A stretch of DNA of 64,000 bases, from assembly GCA_037974665.1 (NCBI GenBank), contig CM075770.1:63809850-63873849 (forward strand), read 5' to 3'. Under the pieces are notes generated by a model that had not been told where the DNA came from, did no database searches, and saw only the letters and a list, made by a program, of their open reading frames with translations. Both the position numbers and the translations under genes were made by a program. This DNA comes from Ehretia macrophylla (taxonomy: Eukaryota; Streptophyta; Magnoliopsida; Boraginales; Ehretiaceae). Of the stretch, positions 24,022 through 36,845 are shown piece after piece (within the stretch, counting starts at the first letter, position 1; each line of letters opens with the position of its first letter).

Positions 24022-24140
24022 GGGGTGTAACATGAGGACTTCCCAAGGGGTCACCCATCCTACTCCTACTCTCGCCCAAGCCTGCTTAACTTTACAGTTC
24101 TCATCGCATCCGGTGCATTAGTGCTGCTATGATCGCACCC
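24022..24140 (-). rRNA. 5S rRNA: 5S rRNA copy 18
   Basis: 119 bp. A box 2, C box 1; a cluster of changes at 24092-24107. The first copy after the truncated element. Confidence 0.87.
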
Positions 24141-24463
24141 GTCATTGTGGGCAAAAATCCTTTATGTGTTGACGGTTCACAGTCCCAGCCCAAAGAGATG
24201 GCCCATTCAAAAGGGCCAATGGGGTTAACGATAACCCATCCTCTTCAACAACGCAGCATCCTCGCAAGACGTGATATCGACGTTTTGTAGGGCCCTCTAA
24301 TGTCCCACGAGTTAGGTTGTCATCCTTTTAACAGCTCACGACGTACGATCCGGGATGAAAAAATAGAGCAAAAGAAGAAAAGTGGCCCGAAACTGATGAA
24401 AACGTTCAATTTTGGGCTCAAAAAACTGGCGCAGCCGAGCAAGCTTGTTGCCCTCATCATAGA

Positions 24464-24478
24464 GCTCTCGGAGAGCTT
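24464..24478. repeat. Perfect dyad in 5S spacer (representative)
   Basis: AGCTCTCGGAGAGCT is a 7 bp perfect inverted repeat around a single G. It recurs at the same place in most spacers of all three blocks, with occasional single changes. Confidence 0.7.
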
Positions 24479-24699
24479 TCCAACGGTATGCTGTGCGCCT
24501 CGTAACTCCTTACGGATCACAAGTCATGGGCACCGGAGCGACGGAGACCTGGTCACAAGTACCACGCCCTCGGTTTGTGGGTCCAGCCTCTAAATTAAGT
24601 GAAGTTGGCTTGCTCAAGTTGCCGAGGGATTCGGTAATAGAAATGTGGTGGATAAAGAATCTTGGCAACCCTAACCGGGGCAAAAAAAATTGAAATGGG

Positions 24700-24818
24700 G
24701 GGGTGCAACACTAGGTTTTCCTAGGGGGTCACCCATCCTAGTACTACTCTAGCCCAAGCACGCTTAACTTTGGAGTTCTGATGGGATCCGGTGCATTAGT
24801 GCTGGTATGATCTCGCCC
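24700..24818 (-). rRNA. 5S rRNA: 5S rRNA copy 19
   Basis: 119 bp. A box intact, C box 1; the first bases of the gene are altered (TCTCGCCC on the plus strand). The spacer type changes within the repeat that follows. Confidence 0.88.
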
Positions 24819-25376
24819 GTCATGTTGTGGGCACAAATCCTTAATGTGTTGACGGTTCACAGTCCCAGCCCAGAGAGATGGCCCATTCAAAAGGCCCCAA
24901 GGGCTTAACGACAACCCATCCACTTTAACAATGCAGCATCCTCGCAAGACGTAATATCGACGCATTGTAGGGCCCTCTAATGTCCTGCGAGTTAGGTTAT
25001 CTTCCTTTTAACAACTCATGTCGTACGATCCGGGATGGAAAAACAGAGCAAAAGTAGAAAAGTGGGCCGAAAATGATGAAAATGATCAATTTTGGGCATA
25101 AAAAAGGGCACATCGAGCAAGCTAGCTGCCCCAGTCGTAGAGCTCTCAGAGAGCTTTGCAACGGTATGTTGTGCACCGTGCAACTCCTTACGGATCAAAA
25201 GTTATGGGCACCGGAGCGACGGAGACCTGGTCACAAACCCTACGCCCTTGGTTTGTTGGCCCAACCTCTACGTGAAGCAAAGCTGTCTTGCCTAAGGTGT
25301 CGTGGGATTCGATAATAGAAATGTGGTGGATAAATTATCTAGGCAACCCTAACCGGAGCAAAAAAAATTGAAAAGA

Positions 25377-25494
25377 GGGGTACAACACGAGGACTTCCCA
25401 GGGGTCACCCATCCTAGTACTACTCTCGCTCAAGCACACTTAACTTCGGAGTTCTGATGGGATTCGGTGCAATAGTGCTGGTATGATCGCACCC
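25377..25494 (-). rRNA. 5S rRNA: 5S rRNA copy 20
   Basis: 118 bp: one G is missing from the C box run. A box 1. Confidence 0.87.
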
Positions 25495-26053
25495 ATCATG
25501 TTGAGGGCACAATTCCTAAATGTGTTAACGGTTCACAGTCCCAGCCTAGAGAGATGGTCAATTCAGAAGGCCCAATGGGCTTAACGACAAGCCATCAACT
25601 TCAACAACGCAGCATCCTCGCAAGACGTGATATTGACGCGTTGTGGGGCCCTCTAATGTCCTAGGAGTAAGGTTGTCATCCTTTTAACAGCTCATAACCT
25701 ACGTTCTGGGATGGAAAAACAGAGTAAAAGTAGAAAAGTGACACGAGACTGATGAAAACGTTCTATTTTGGGCTCCAAAAAAGGCACAGCGAGCAAGCTG
25801 GTTGCCCCTTTTGTATAGCTCTCGGAGAGCTTTGCAACGGTATGTTGTGCACCGTGTAACTCATTACGAATCAAAAGTTATGGGCACCGTAGCGACGGAG
25901 ACCTGGTCACAAGCCCTACGCCCTCAGTTTGTTGGCCCAGTCTCAAAGTGAAGCGAAGTTGTCTTGCCCAAGGCACCGTGGGATTCGATAATAGAAATAT
26001 GGTGGATAAAGTATCTTGGCAACCCTAACCGGAGCAAAAAAAAATTGAAAAGG

Positions 26054-26172
26054 GGGGTGCAACACGAGGACTTCCCTGGGGGTCACCAATCCTAGTTCTA
26101 CTTTCGCCGAAGCACGCTTAACTTCGCAATTCTGATGGGATCCGGTGCATTAGTGCTGGTATGATCGCTCCC
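26054..26172 (-). rRNA. 5S rRNA: 5S rRNA copy 21
   Basis: 119 bp. A box 1, C box 2; the CCGAAGC variant is shared with copy 24. Confidence 0.88.
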
Positions 26173-26730
26173 GTCATGTTGAGGGCACAATTCTTTTATG
26201 TGTTAACGGTTCACAGTCCCAGCCTAGAGAGATGGACCATTCAGAAGGCTCAATTGGCTTAACGACAACCCATCAGCTTCAACAACGCAGCATCCTCGCA
26301 AGACGTGATATCGACTCGTTGTTGGGCCCTCGAATGTCCCATGAGTAAGGTTATAATCTTTTTAACAGCTCACGACGTACGATTCGGGATGAAAAAATAG
26401 AGTAAAAACAGAAAAGTGGCCCGAAACTGACAAAAACGTTCGATTTTGGCCTCGAAAAAGGGCACAGCGAGTAAGCTAGCTGCCCCTGTCGTAGAGCTCT
26501 CGGAGAGCTTTGCAACGGTATGTTGTACGTCGCGTAACTTCTTACGGATCAAAAGTTATGGGCACTGGAGCGACGGAGACCTGGTCACAAGCCTTATGCC
26601 CTCGGTTTGCTGGCCCAGCCTCCACGTTAAGCGAAGTTGTCTTGCCCAAGGTGCTGTGGGATTCGATAATAGAAATATGGTGGATAAAGTATCTTGGCAA
26701 CCCTAATCGGAGCAAAAAAAATTTAAAAGG

Positions 26731-26849
26731 GGGGTGCAACACGAGGACTTCCTAGGGGGTGACCCGTCCTAGTACTACTCTAGACCAAGCACGCTTAACT
26801 TCGGAGTTCTTATGGGATCCGGTGCAGTAGTGCTAGTATGATCGCACCT
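26731..26849 (-). rRNA. 5S rRNA: 5S rRNA copy 22
   Basis: 119 bp. A box intact, C box 3. Shares GGTGCAGTAGTGCTAG with copy 23. Confidence 0.88.
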
Positions 26850-27408
26850 GTCATGTTGATGGCACAATTCCTTTATGTGTTAACGGTTCACACTCCCAGC
26901 CTAGAGAGATGGCCCATTTAGAAGGCCCAATGGGATAAACGACAATCCATCCGCTTCAACAACGCAGCAACCTCGGAAGTCGTGACATCGTCGCATTGTA
27001 GGGCCCTCTAATGTCTCGCAAGTATGGTTGCCGTCCTTTTAACAGCTCACGAAGTACGATCCGGGACCCAAAAACAGAGCAAAAATAGAAAAAGTGGCCC
27101 GAAACTGACGAAAACGTTCAATTTTAGGCCCCAAAAAGGGCACAGCGAGCTAGCTAGCTACCCCTGTTGTAGAGCTCTCAGAGAGCTTTGAAGCAGTATG
27201 CTGTGCACCGCGTAACTACTTACGAATCAAACGTTATGGGCACCAGAGCGACGGAGACCTGGTCACAAGCCCCACGACCTAGGTTTGCTGGCCCAGCCTC
27301 TACGTGAAGCGAAGTTGTCTTGCCCAAGGCGCCGTAGGATTCAGTAATAGAAATGTGGTGGATAAAGCATCTAGGCAACCCTAACCGGGGCAAAAAAAAT
27401 TGAAAAGA

Positions 27409-27527
27409 GGGGTGCAACACGAGGACTTCCCTGGGGGTCACACATCTTAGTACTACTCTCACCCAAGCACGCTTAACTTCGGAGTTCTGATGGGATCCGG
27501 TGCAGTAGTGCTAGTATGATCGCACCC
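27409..27527 (-). rRNA. 5S rRNA: 5S rRNA copy 23
   Basis: 119 bp. A box intact, C box 3. The CCCTGGGGG variant is shared with copy 21. Confidence 0.88.
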
Positions 27528-28084
27528 ATCATGTTGAGGGCATAATTCCTTTATGTGTTAACGGTTCACAGTCCCAGCCTAGAGAGATGGCCCATTCAGA
27601 AGGCCCAATGGGCTTAACGACAACCCATCCGCTTCAAGAACGTAGCATCCTCCCAAGATGTGATATCGATGCGTTGTAGGGCCCTCTAATGTCTCGCGAG
27701 TATGGTTGTCGTCCTTTTAACAGCTCACGACGTACGATCCGGGACGGTAAAACAGAGCAAAAGAAGAAAAGTGGCCCGAAACTGATGAAAACGATCGATT
27801 TATCCTCCAAAAAGGGCACAACGATCAAACTTTTTGCCACTGTCATAGAGCTCTTGGAGAGCTTTACAACGGTATGCTGTGCGTCGTGTAACTCCTGATA
27901 GATCAAAAGTAATGGGCAGCGGAACGACGGAGACCTAGTCACAAGCCCTACGCCCTCGGTTTGCTGGCCCAGCCTCAAAGTTAAGCGAAGTTGTCTTGCC
28001 CAAGGTGCCGTGGGATTCGATAATAGAAATACGGTGGATAAAGTATCTTGGCAACCGTAACCAGAGCAAAAAAAATTGAAAAGG

Positions 28085-28203
28085 AGCGTGCAACACGAGG
28101 ACTTCCCAGGGGGTCACCAATCCCAGTACTACTCTCGCCGAAGCACGATTAACTTCGGAGTTCTGATGGGATCCGGTGCATTAGTGCTGGTATGATCGCA
28201 CCC
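28085..28203 (-). rRNA. 5S rRNA: 5S rRNA copy 24
   Basis: 119 bp. A box 2, C box 2; the 5' half of the gene is unchanged. Confidence 0.88.
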
Positions 28204-28761
28204 ATCATGTTGAGGGAACAATTCCATTACGTGTTAACAGTTCACAGTCCCAGCCTACAGAGATGGCCCATTCTGAAGGCCCAATGGGCTTAACGATAAC
28301 CCATCCACATCAACAACGCAGCATCCTCGCAAGACGTGATATCGATGCGTTGTAGGGCCCTCTAATGTCCCGCGAGTAAGGTTGTCGTCCTTTTAACAGC
28401 TCACGACGTACGATCCGGGACTTAAAAATAGAGCAAAAATAGAAAACTGGCCTGAAACTGATTAAAACGTTCGATTTTGGGCTCCAAAAAGGGCAAAGCG
28501 AGCAAGCTAGTTGCCCCTTTCGTAGAGCTCTCGAAGAGCTTTGCAACAGTATGTTGTGCGCCGCGTAACTCCTTACAGATCAAATATTATGGGCACCGGA
28601 GCGCAGTAGACCTAGTCACAAGCCTTACGCCCTCGGTTTGCTGGCCCAGCCTCTACTTGAAGCGAAGTTGTCTTGCCCAAGGTGCCGTGGGATTCGATTA
28701 TAGAAATGTGGTGGATAAAGTATCTTGGCAACCCTAACCGGAGCAAAAAAAATTGAAAAGG

Positions 28762-28881
28762 GGGATGCAACACAAGGACTTCCCAGGGGGTCACCCATCC
28801 TAGTACTACTCTCGTCCAGGCGCGCATTTACATTAGAGTTCGGATGGGATCTGGTGCATTAGTACTGGTATGATCGTACCC
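28762..28881 (-). rRNA. 5S rRNA: 5S rRNA copy 25
   Basis: 120 bp with an extra A near the 3' end. The A box is heavily altered (28819-28833). Probably not transcribed. Confidence 0.85.
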
Positions 28882-29439
28882 GTCATGTAGAGGGCACAAA
28901 TCCCTTATGTGTTAACGGTTCATAGTCCCAGCTCAGAGAGATGGCCCATTCAAAAGGCTCAATGGGCATAACGACAACCCATCCGCTTCAACAACACAGC
29001 ACCCTCGCAAGATGTGATATCGACAGGTTGTAGGGTCCGCTAATGTCCCACGAGTAAGGTTGTCGTCCTTTTGACAGCTCACGACCTACGATCCGGGATG
29101 GAAAAACAGAGCTAAAGAAGAAAAGTGGCTCGAAACTGATGAAAATGTTCGATTTTGGGCTCTAAAAATGGCATAGCGAGCAAGTTGGTTGCCCTTATTG
29201 TAGAGCTCTCGGAGAGCTTTGCAACCGTATGTTGTGCGCCGCGTAACTCCTTACGGATCAAAAGTTATGGGCACCGGAGCGACGGAGACCTAGTTAGAAG
29301 TTCTACGCCCTCGGTTTGCGGGCACAGCCTCCACGTGAAGCGAAGTTGTCTTGCCCAAGGTGCCGTGGGATTTGGTAATAGAAATGTGGTGGATAAAGCA
29401 TCTTGGCAACCCTAACCAGGGCAAAAAAAATTAAAAAGG

Positions 29440-29557
29440 GGGGTGCAACACGAGGACTTCCCAAGGGGTCACCCATCCTAGTATTACTCTCGCCAAGCAC
29501 GCTTAACTTCGGAGTTCTAATGGAATCCGGTGCATTAGTGCTGGCACGATCGCACCC
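29440..29557 (-). rRNA. 5S rRNA: 5S rRNA copy 26
   Basis: 118 bp: one C is lost at the edge of the A box (TCGCCAAGC). C box 1. Confidence 0.87.
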
Positions 29558-30115
29558 ATCATGTTGAGGGCACAATTCCTTTATGTGTTAACGATTCACA
29601 ATCCCATCCTAGAGAGATGGCCCATTCAGAAGGCCCAATGGGCTTAACGACAACCCATCCGCTTCAACAACATAGCATCCACGCAAGACTTGATATCGGC
29701 GCATTGTTGGGCCCTCTAATGTCATGCAAGTAAGGTTGCCGTCCTTTTAACAGCTCAGGACGTACGATCCGGGATGGAAAAATAGAGCAAAAGAAGAATA
29801 GTGGCCCGAAACTGATGAAAACATTCGATTTTGGGCTCCAAAAATGGTCACAGCAAGCAAGCTGGTTGCCCCTATCGTAGAGCTCTCGGAAAGTTTGTAA
29901 CGGTATGCTGTGCGCCGCGTAACTCCATACGAATCAAAAGTTAATGGCACCGGAACGACCGAGACCTAGTCACAAGCCCTACGCCCTCGGTTTGCTGGCC
30001 CAGCCTCTACGTGAATCGAAGTTGTCTTGCCCAAGGTGCCGTGGGATTCGATAACAGAAATGTGGGGGATAAAGTATCTTGGCAACACTAACCGGAGCAA
30101 AAAAAATAGAAAAAG

Positions 30116-30234
30116 GGGGTTCAATACAAGGATTTCCCAAGGGGTCACCCATCCTAGTACTACTCTCGCCCAAGCACGCTTAACTTCAGAGTTCTGGTGG
30201 GATCTGGTGCATTAGTGCTAGTATGATCACACCC
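30116..30234 (-). rRNA. 5S rRNA: 5S rRNA copy 27
   Basis: 119 bp. A box intact, C box 1; several CpG sites are changed to CA. Confidence 0.88.
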
Positions 30235-30791
30235 ATCATGTTGAGGGCACAATTCCTTTATTTGTTAACGGTTCACAGTCCCAGTCTAGAGAGATGGCCA
30301 ATTCAGAAGGCCCAATCGGCTTAACGACAACCCATCCGCTTTAACAACATAGCATCCACGCAAGACGTGATATCGACGCATTGTTGGGCCCTCTAAGGTC
30401 CCACGAGTAAGGTTTTCGTCTTTTTAACAGCTCACGACGTACGATCCGTGACGGAAAAACTGAGCAAAAGAAGAAATGTGTCCTGAAACTGATGAAAACA
30501 TTCTATTTTGGCCTCTCAAAAGGGCACAACAAGCAAGCTAGATGCCTGTGTCGTAGAGCTCTCGGAGAGCTTTGCAACGATATACTGTGCGCGGTGTAAC
30601 TCCTTACGGATCAAAAGTTATGGGCATCGGAGCGACGGAGACCTGGCCACAAGGCCTACGCCCTCGGTTTGCCGGCCCAGCCTCCACGTGAAGCGAAGTT
30701 GTCTTGCCCAAGGTGCCGTGGGATTCGATAATAAAAATGTGGTGGATAAAGTATCTCGGCAACCCTAACTGGAGCAAAAAAATTGAAAAAA

Positions 30792-30910
30792 TGGATGCAA
30801 CACGAGTACTTCCCTGCGGGTCACCCATCCTAGTACTACTCTCGCCCAAGCACGCTTAACTTTTGAGTTCTGATGGGATCCGATGCATTAGTACTGGTGT
30901 GATCGTATCC
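30792..30910 (-). rRNA. 5S rRNA: 5S rRNA copy 28
   Basis: 119 bp. A box intact, C box 2; the gene start is altered (CGTATCC on the plus strand). Confidence 0.87.
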
Positions 30911-31468
30911 GTCATGTTGAGGCACAATTCCTTTATGTGTTAATGGTTCACAGTCCCAGCCTAGAGAGATAGCCCATTCAAAAGGCACAATGGGCTTAAC
31001 GATAACCCATCCGCTTCAACAACGCAAAATCCTTGGAAGACATGATATCAACGAGTTGTAGGGCCCTCTAATGTCCAGCGAGTAAGGTTGTTGTCCGTTT
31101 AAGAGTTCACGGCGTACGATTCGGGATGGAAAAACAGAGCTAAAGAAGAATAGTGGCCCGAATCTAATGAAAACGTTCGATTTTGAGCTCCAAAAAGGGC
31201 ACAGTGAGCAAGCTAGTTTCCCCTGTCGTAGAGCTCTCGGACAGCTTTCCAACGGTATGTTGTGCACTGCGTAACTCCTTACGGATCAAAAGTTATGGGC
31301 ACCAGAGCGATGGAGACGTGGTCACAAGCCCTATGCCTTCGATTTGCTGGCCCAGCCTCCACGTGAAGCGAAGTTGTCTTGCCCAAGGTGCCGTGGGATT
31401 CGATAATAGAAATGTGGTGGATAAAGTATCTTGGCAACCCTAACCGGAGTGGAAAAAATGGAAAATGG

Positions 31469-31587
31469 GGGGTACTTAACGACGACTTCCCAGGGGGTCA
31501 CCCATCCTAGTGCTACTCTCGCCCAAGTACGCTTAACTTCAGAGTTCTGATGGGATCCGGTGCATTAGTGCTGGTATGATGGCACCC
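31469..31587 (-). rRNA. 5S rRNA: 5S rRNA copy 29
   Basis: 119 bp. A box 1, C box 0. The 3' end carries TACTTAACGACG in place of TGCAACACGAGG, shared only with copy 30, so the two are a recent local pair. Confidence 0.88.
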
Positions 31588-32145
31588 GTCATGTTGAGGG
31601 CACAATTCTTTTAGGTGTTAATGGTTCACAGTCCCAGCCTAGTGAGATTGCCCATTCAAAAGGCCCAATGGGCTTACGGATAACCCACCCGCTTCAACAA
31701 CACAGCATCCTTGCAAGACGTGATATCAACGAGTTGTAGGGCCCTCTAATGTCCCGCGAGTAAGGTTTTCCTACTTTTAACAGCACACGACGTACGATCT
31801 GGGACGGAAAAACAGAGCTAAAGAAGAAAAGTGGCACGAAACTGATGAAAATGTTCGATTTTGGGCAACAAAAAGGGCACAGCGAGCAAGCTAGCTGGCC
31901 CTATCGTAGAGCTCTCGGAGAGCTTTGCAACGATATGCTGTACGCCGCGTAACTCCTTACGAATAAAAAGTTATGGGCACCGGAGCGACGGAGACCTTGT
32001 CACAAGCCCTACGCCCTTGGTTTGCTGGCCCAGTTTCCACGTGAAGCTACGTTGTCTTGCCCAAGGTGCCGCGGGATTCGATAATAGAAATGTGGTGGAT
32101 AAAGTATCTTGGCAACCCTAACCGGAGCCAAAAAAATGGAAAATG

Positions 32146-32264
32146 GGGGTACTTAACGACGATTTCCCAGGGTGTCACCCATCCTAGTACTACTTTCGCC
32201 CAAGTACGTTTAACTTCGGAGTTCTGATGGGATCCGGTGCATTAGTGCTGGTATGATAGCACCC
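32146..32264 (-). rRNA. 5S rRNA: 5S rRNA copy 30
   Basis: 119 bp. A box 2, C box 1. Carries the same unusual 3' end as copy 29; that change would weaken pairing of the 5S terminal stem. Confidence 0.88.
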
Positions 32265-32822
32265 GTCATGTTGAGGGCACAATTCTTTTATGTGTTAACG
32301 GTTCACAGTTCCAGCCTAGTGAGATTGCCCATTCAAAAGGCCCAATGGGCTTAACGACAACCCACCCGCTTCAACAACGCAGCATCCTTGCAAGACGTGA
32401 TATCGACGCGTTGTAGGGACCTCTAATGTCCCGCGAGTAGGGTTTTCCTACTTTTAACAGGACACGACGTACGATCTGGGACGGAAAAGCAGAGCTAAAG
32501 AAGAAAAGTGGCCCGAAACTGATGAAAACGTTCGATTTTGGGCTCCAAAAAGGGTACAGCGAGCAAGCTAGCTGGCCCTATCGTAGAGCTCTCAGAGAGC
32601 TTTGCAACGGTATGTTGTACGTCGCGTAACTCCTTACGGATCAAAAGTTATGGGCACCGGAGCGACGGAGACCTGGTCACAAGCCCTACGCCCTTGGTTT
32701 GTTGGCCCAGTTTCCACGTGAAGCTACGTTGTCTTGCCCAAGATACCGTGGGATTCGATAATAGAAATGTGGTGGATAAAGTATCTTGGCAACCCTAACC
32801 GGAGCAAAAAAAATTTAAAAGG

Positions 32823-32941
32823 GGGGTGGAACACGAGGACTTCCCAGGGGGTCACCCATCCTAGAAATACTCTCGCCCAAGCACGTTTAACTTCAGAGTT
32901 CTGTTGGGATTCGGTGCATTAGTACTGGTATGATCGCACCA
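32823..32941 (-). rRNA. 5S rRNA: 5S rRNA copy 31
   Basis: 119 bp. A box 1, C box 0; the first gene base is changed. Confidence 0.88.
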
Positions 32942-33500
32942 GTCATGTTGATGTCACAATTCCTTTATGTGTTAACGGTTCACAGTCCCAGCCTAGTGAG
33001 ATAGCCCATTCAAAATGCCCAATAGGCTTAACGACAACCCACCCGCTTCAACAACACAGCATCCTCGCAAGACATGATATCGATGCGTTGTAGGGCCCAC
33101 TAATGTCCCGTGAGTAAGGTTTTCGTCCTTTTAACAGCTCACAATGTCAAATCCGGGACGGAAAAATAGACCAAAAGAAGAATAGTGGCCCAAAACTGAT
33201 GAAAACATTCGATTTTGGGCTCCAAAAAAGGGTACAGCAAGCAAGCTTGCAACCACTGTCGTAGAGCTCTCTGAAAGCTTTCCAACAGTATGCTGTGTGC
33301 CGCGTAACACCTTACGGATCAAAAGTTATGGGTACCAGAGCGACGGAGACCTGGTCACATGCCCTACGCCTTCGGTTTGCTGGCCCGACCTCCACGTGAA
33401 GCGAAGTTGTCTTGCCCAAGTTGTCGTGGGATTCGATAATAGAAATGTGGTGGATAAAGTATCTTCTCAACCCTAATCGGAGCAAAAAAATTTTAAAAGG

Positions 33501-33619
33501 GGGGTGCAACACGAGGACTTCCCAGGGGGTCACCCATCCTAATACTACTCTCGCCCAAGCACGCTTAACTTCGGAGTTCTGATGTGATTCGGTCCATTAG
33601 TGTTGGTATGATAGCACCC
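33501..33619 (-). rRNA. 5S rRNA: 5S rRNA copy 32
   Basis: 119 bp. The only copy in which I see both A and C boxes unchanged; about six changes elsewhere. It shares GATGTGATTCGGTCC and the flanking ATATTGCGGGC with copy 40. Confidence 0.91.
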
Positions 33620-34155
33620 GTCATATTGCGGGCACAATTCCTTTATGTGTTTACGGTACACAGTCCCAGCCTAGAGAGATGGCTCATTCAAAAGGCCCAA
33701 TGGGCTTAACGACAACCCATCCGCTTCAACAACACAGTATCCTCGCAAGACGTGATATCGACGCATTGTAGGGCCCTCTAATGTCCCATGAGTAAAGTTT
33801 TCCTACTTTTAACAGCTCACGACATACGATCCGGGACGGAAAAACAGAGCTTAATAAGAAAAGTGTCCCGAAACTAATGAAAACAGGCACAGGGAGCAAG
33901 CTGGCTACCCTCGTCGTAGAGCTCTCGGAGAGCTTTGCAACGGTATGCTGTGCGCCGCGTAACTCATTACGAATCAAAAGTTATGGGCACCAGACCGAAG
34001 GAGACCTGGTCACAAGCCCTACGCCATTGGTTTGATGGCCCAGCCTCCACGTCAAGGGAAGTTGTCTTGCCCCAGGTGCCGTGGGATTCGATAATAGAAA
34101 TGTGGTGGATAAAGTATCTTGGAAACCCTAACCGGAGAAAAAAAAATTGAAAAGG

Positions 34156-34274
34156 GGAGTGCAACACGAGGACTTCTCAGGGGGTCACCCATCCTAGTAC
34201 TACTCTCGCTCAAGCACGCTTAACTTCGGAGTTCTGATAGGATCCGGTCCATTAGTGCTGGTATGATCGCACCA
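34156..34274 (-). rRNA. 5S rRNA: 5S rRNA copy 33
   Basis: 119 bp. A box intact, C box 1. The spacer on its plus-strand left side lacks about 20 bp near 33886. Sister of copy 41. Confidence 0.88.
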
Positions 34275-34819
34275 ATCATGTTGAGGCCACAATTCCTTTA
34301 TGTGTTAATGGTTCACAGTCCCAACCTAGAGAGATGGCCCAATGGGCTTAACGACAACCCATCCACTTCAACAACGCAGCATCCTTGCAAGACATGATAT
34401 CAATGAATTGTAGGCCCTTCTAATGTCCCGTGAGTAAGGTTGTCATCCTTTTAACAACTCACGACGTACGATCCGGGACGGAAAAACAGAGCTAAATAAG
34501 AAAAGTTTCCCGAAATTGATGAAAATGTTCGATTTTGGCCTCCAAAAAGGGGAACAACGAACAAGCTGGTTGCCCCCGTCGTAGAACTCCCGGAGTGCTT
34601 TGCAACTGTATGCTGTATGCTGCGTAACTCCTTACGGATCAAAACTTATGGGCACCGGAGCGACGGAAACCTGGTCACATGACCTACGCCCTCGGTTTGC
34701 TGGCCCAACCTCCACGTGAAGCGAACTTGTCTTGCGCAAGGTACAGTGGGATTTGATAATAGAATTGTGGTGGAAAAAGCATATTGGCAACCCAAATCGA
34801 AGAAAAAAAATTGAAAAGG

Positions 34820-34938
34820 GGGGTGCACCACGAGGACTTCCTAGGGGGTCACCCATCCTAGTATTACTCTCGTCCAAGCACGCTTAACTACGGAGTTCTG
34901 TTGGGATCCGGTCCATTAGTGCTGGTATGATCGCACCC
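34820..34938 (-). rRNA. 5S rRNA: 5S rRNA copy 34
   Basis: 119 bp. A box intact, C box 1. Spacer variants AAAACTTATGGG and GTCACATGACC are shared with copy 42. Confidence 0.88.
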
Positions 34939-35498
34939 GCCATGTTGAGGGCACAATTCCTTTATGTGTTAACGGTTCACCGTCCCAGCCTAGAGATATG
35001 GCTCATTCAAAAGGCCCAATGGGCTTAACGACAACCCATCCGCTTCAACAACGTAGCATCCTCGCAAGACGTGATATTGACGCAATGTAGGGCCCTCTAA
35101 TGTCCCACGAGTAAGATTTTCCTGCTTTTAACAGCTCACGACGTACGATCCGGGACGGAAAAACAGAGCTAAATAAGAAAAATGGCCCGAAACAGATGAA
35201 AACGTTCAATTTTGGGCTCCAAAAATAGGCATAGCGAGCAAGTTGGCTGCCCCTGTCGCATAGCTCTCGAAGTGCTTTGCAACGGTATGCTGTGCGCCGC
35301 GTAACTCCTTACGGATCAAAAGTTATGGGCATTGGTGGGACGGAGACCTGCTCACAAGCCCTACGCCCTCGGTTTGCGGGCCCGGCCTCCACGTGAAGCG
35401 AAGTTGTCTTGGCCAAGGTGCCGTGGGTTTCAATAATAGAAATGTGGTGGATAAAGTATCTTGGCAACGCTAACCGGAGCAAAAAAAAAATGAAAATT

Positions 35499-35617
35499 GG
35501 GGTGCAACACGAGGACTTCCCAGGGTATCACCCATCCTAGTACTACTCTTGCCCAAGCACGCTTAACTTCGGAGTTCTGATGGGATCCGGTGCATTAGTG
35601 CTGGTATGATTTCACCC
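35499..35617 (-). rRNA. 5S rRNA: 5S rRNA copy 35
   Basis: 119 bp. A box intact, C box 2, about five changes. Spacer variants GTTGAAGACAC and TTAATGACAACCAATCC are shared with copy 43. Confidence 0.89.
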
Positions 35618-36175
35618 ATCATGTTGAAGACACAATTCCTTTATGTGTTAACGTTTCACAGTCCCAGCATAGAGAGATGGCTCATTCAGAAGGCCCAATG
35701 GGCTTAATGACAACCAATCCAATTCAACAACGCAGCATCCTCGCAAGACGTGATATCGACGCATTGTAGGGCCCTCTATTGTGCCGCGAGTAAGGTTGTT
35801 GTGCCTTTAACAGCTCACGACGTACGATCCGGGATGAAAAATAGAGCTAAATAAGAAAAGTGGCCCGGAACTGATGAAAACGTTCGATTTTGTGCTCCAA
35901 AAATGGGCAGAGTGAGTAAGGTGGCTGCCCCCGTCGTAGAGCTCTCGGAGAGCTTTGCAACGGTATGCTGTGTGCCACGTAACTCATTACGAATCAAAAG
36001 TTATGGGCGCCGGAGCGATGGAGACCTGGTCACAAGCCCTACGCCCTTGGTTTGCGGGCTCAGCCACCACGTGAAGCGAAGTTGTCTTGCCCAAGGTGCC
36101 GTGGGATTCGATAATAGAAATGTGGTGGATAAAGTATCTTGGCAACCCAAACCGGAGCAAAAAAAATTGAAAAGG

Positions 36176-36287
36176 GGGGTGCAACACGAGGACTTCACAA
36201 GGGGTCACCCATCCTAGTACTACTCTCGCCCAAGCACGCTTAACTTCGGAGTTCTGATGGGATATTAGTGCTGGTATGATCGCACCC
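36176..36287 (-). pseudogene. 5S rRNA: 5S rRNA copy 36, 7 bp deletion
   Basis: 112 bp: 7 bp are missing from the 5' third of the gene (GGGATATTAG where CCGGTGC is expected). A box intact, C box 2. Its RNA would lack part of helix II or III. Sister of copy 44. Confidence 0.9.
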
Positions 36288-36845
36288 GTCATGTAGAGGG
36301 CACAATTCCTTTATGTGTTAACGGTTCACAGTCCCAACCTAGAGAGATGGCCAATTCAAAAGGCCCAATGGGCTTAACGGTAACCCATCCGCTTCAACAA
36401 CGCAGCATCCTCGCAAGATTTGATATCGACGGGTTGTAGGGCCCTCTATGGTCCCGCAAGTAAGGTTGTCATCCTTTTAACAGCTCACGACGCACGTTCC
36501 GGGACGGAAAAACATAGCAAAATTAGAAAAGTGGCCCGAAATTGGTGAAAACGTTCGATTTTGGGCTCCAACAAGGGCACAGCTAGTCAGCTAGCTGCCG
36601 CCGCTGTAGAGCTCTCGTAGAGCTTTGCAGCGGTATGCTGTGGGTTGGGTAACTCCTTACGGATCAAAAGTTATGGGCACCGGAGCGACGGAGACCTGGT
36701 CACAAGCCCTACGCCCTCGGTATGCTGGCCCAGCTGCTACGTGAAGCGAAGTTGTCTTGCCCACGGTGCCGTGGGATTCGATAATAGAAATGTGGTGGAT
36801 AAAGTATCTTGGCAACCCTAACCGGAGGTAAAAAAATTGGAAAAG

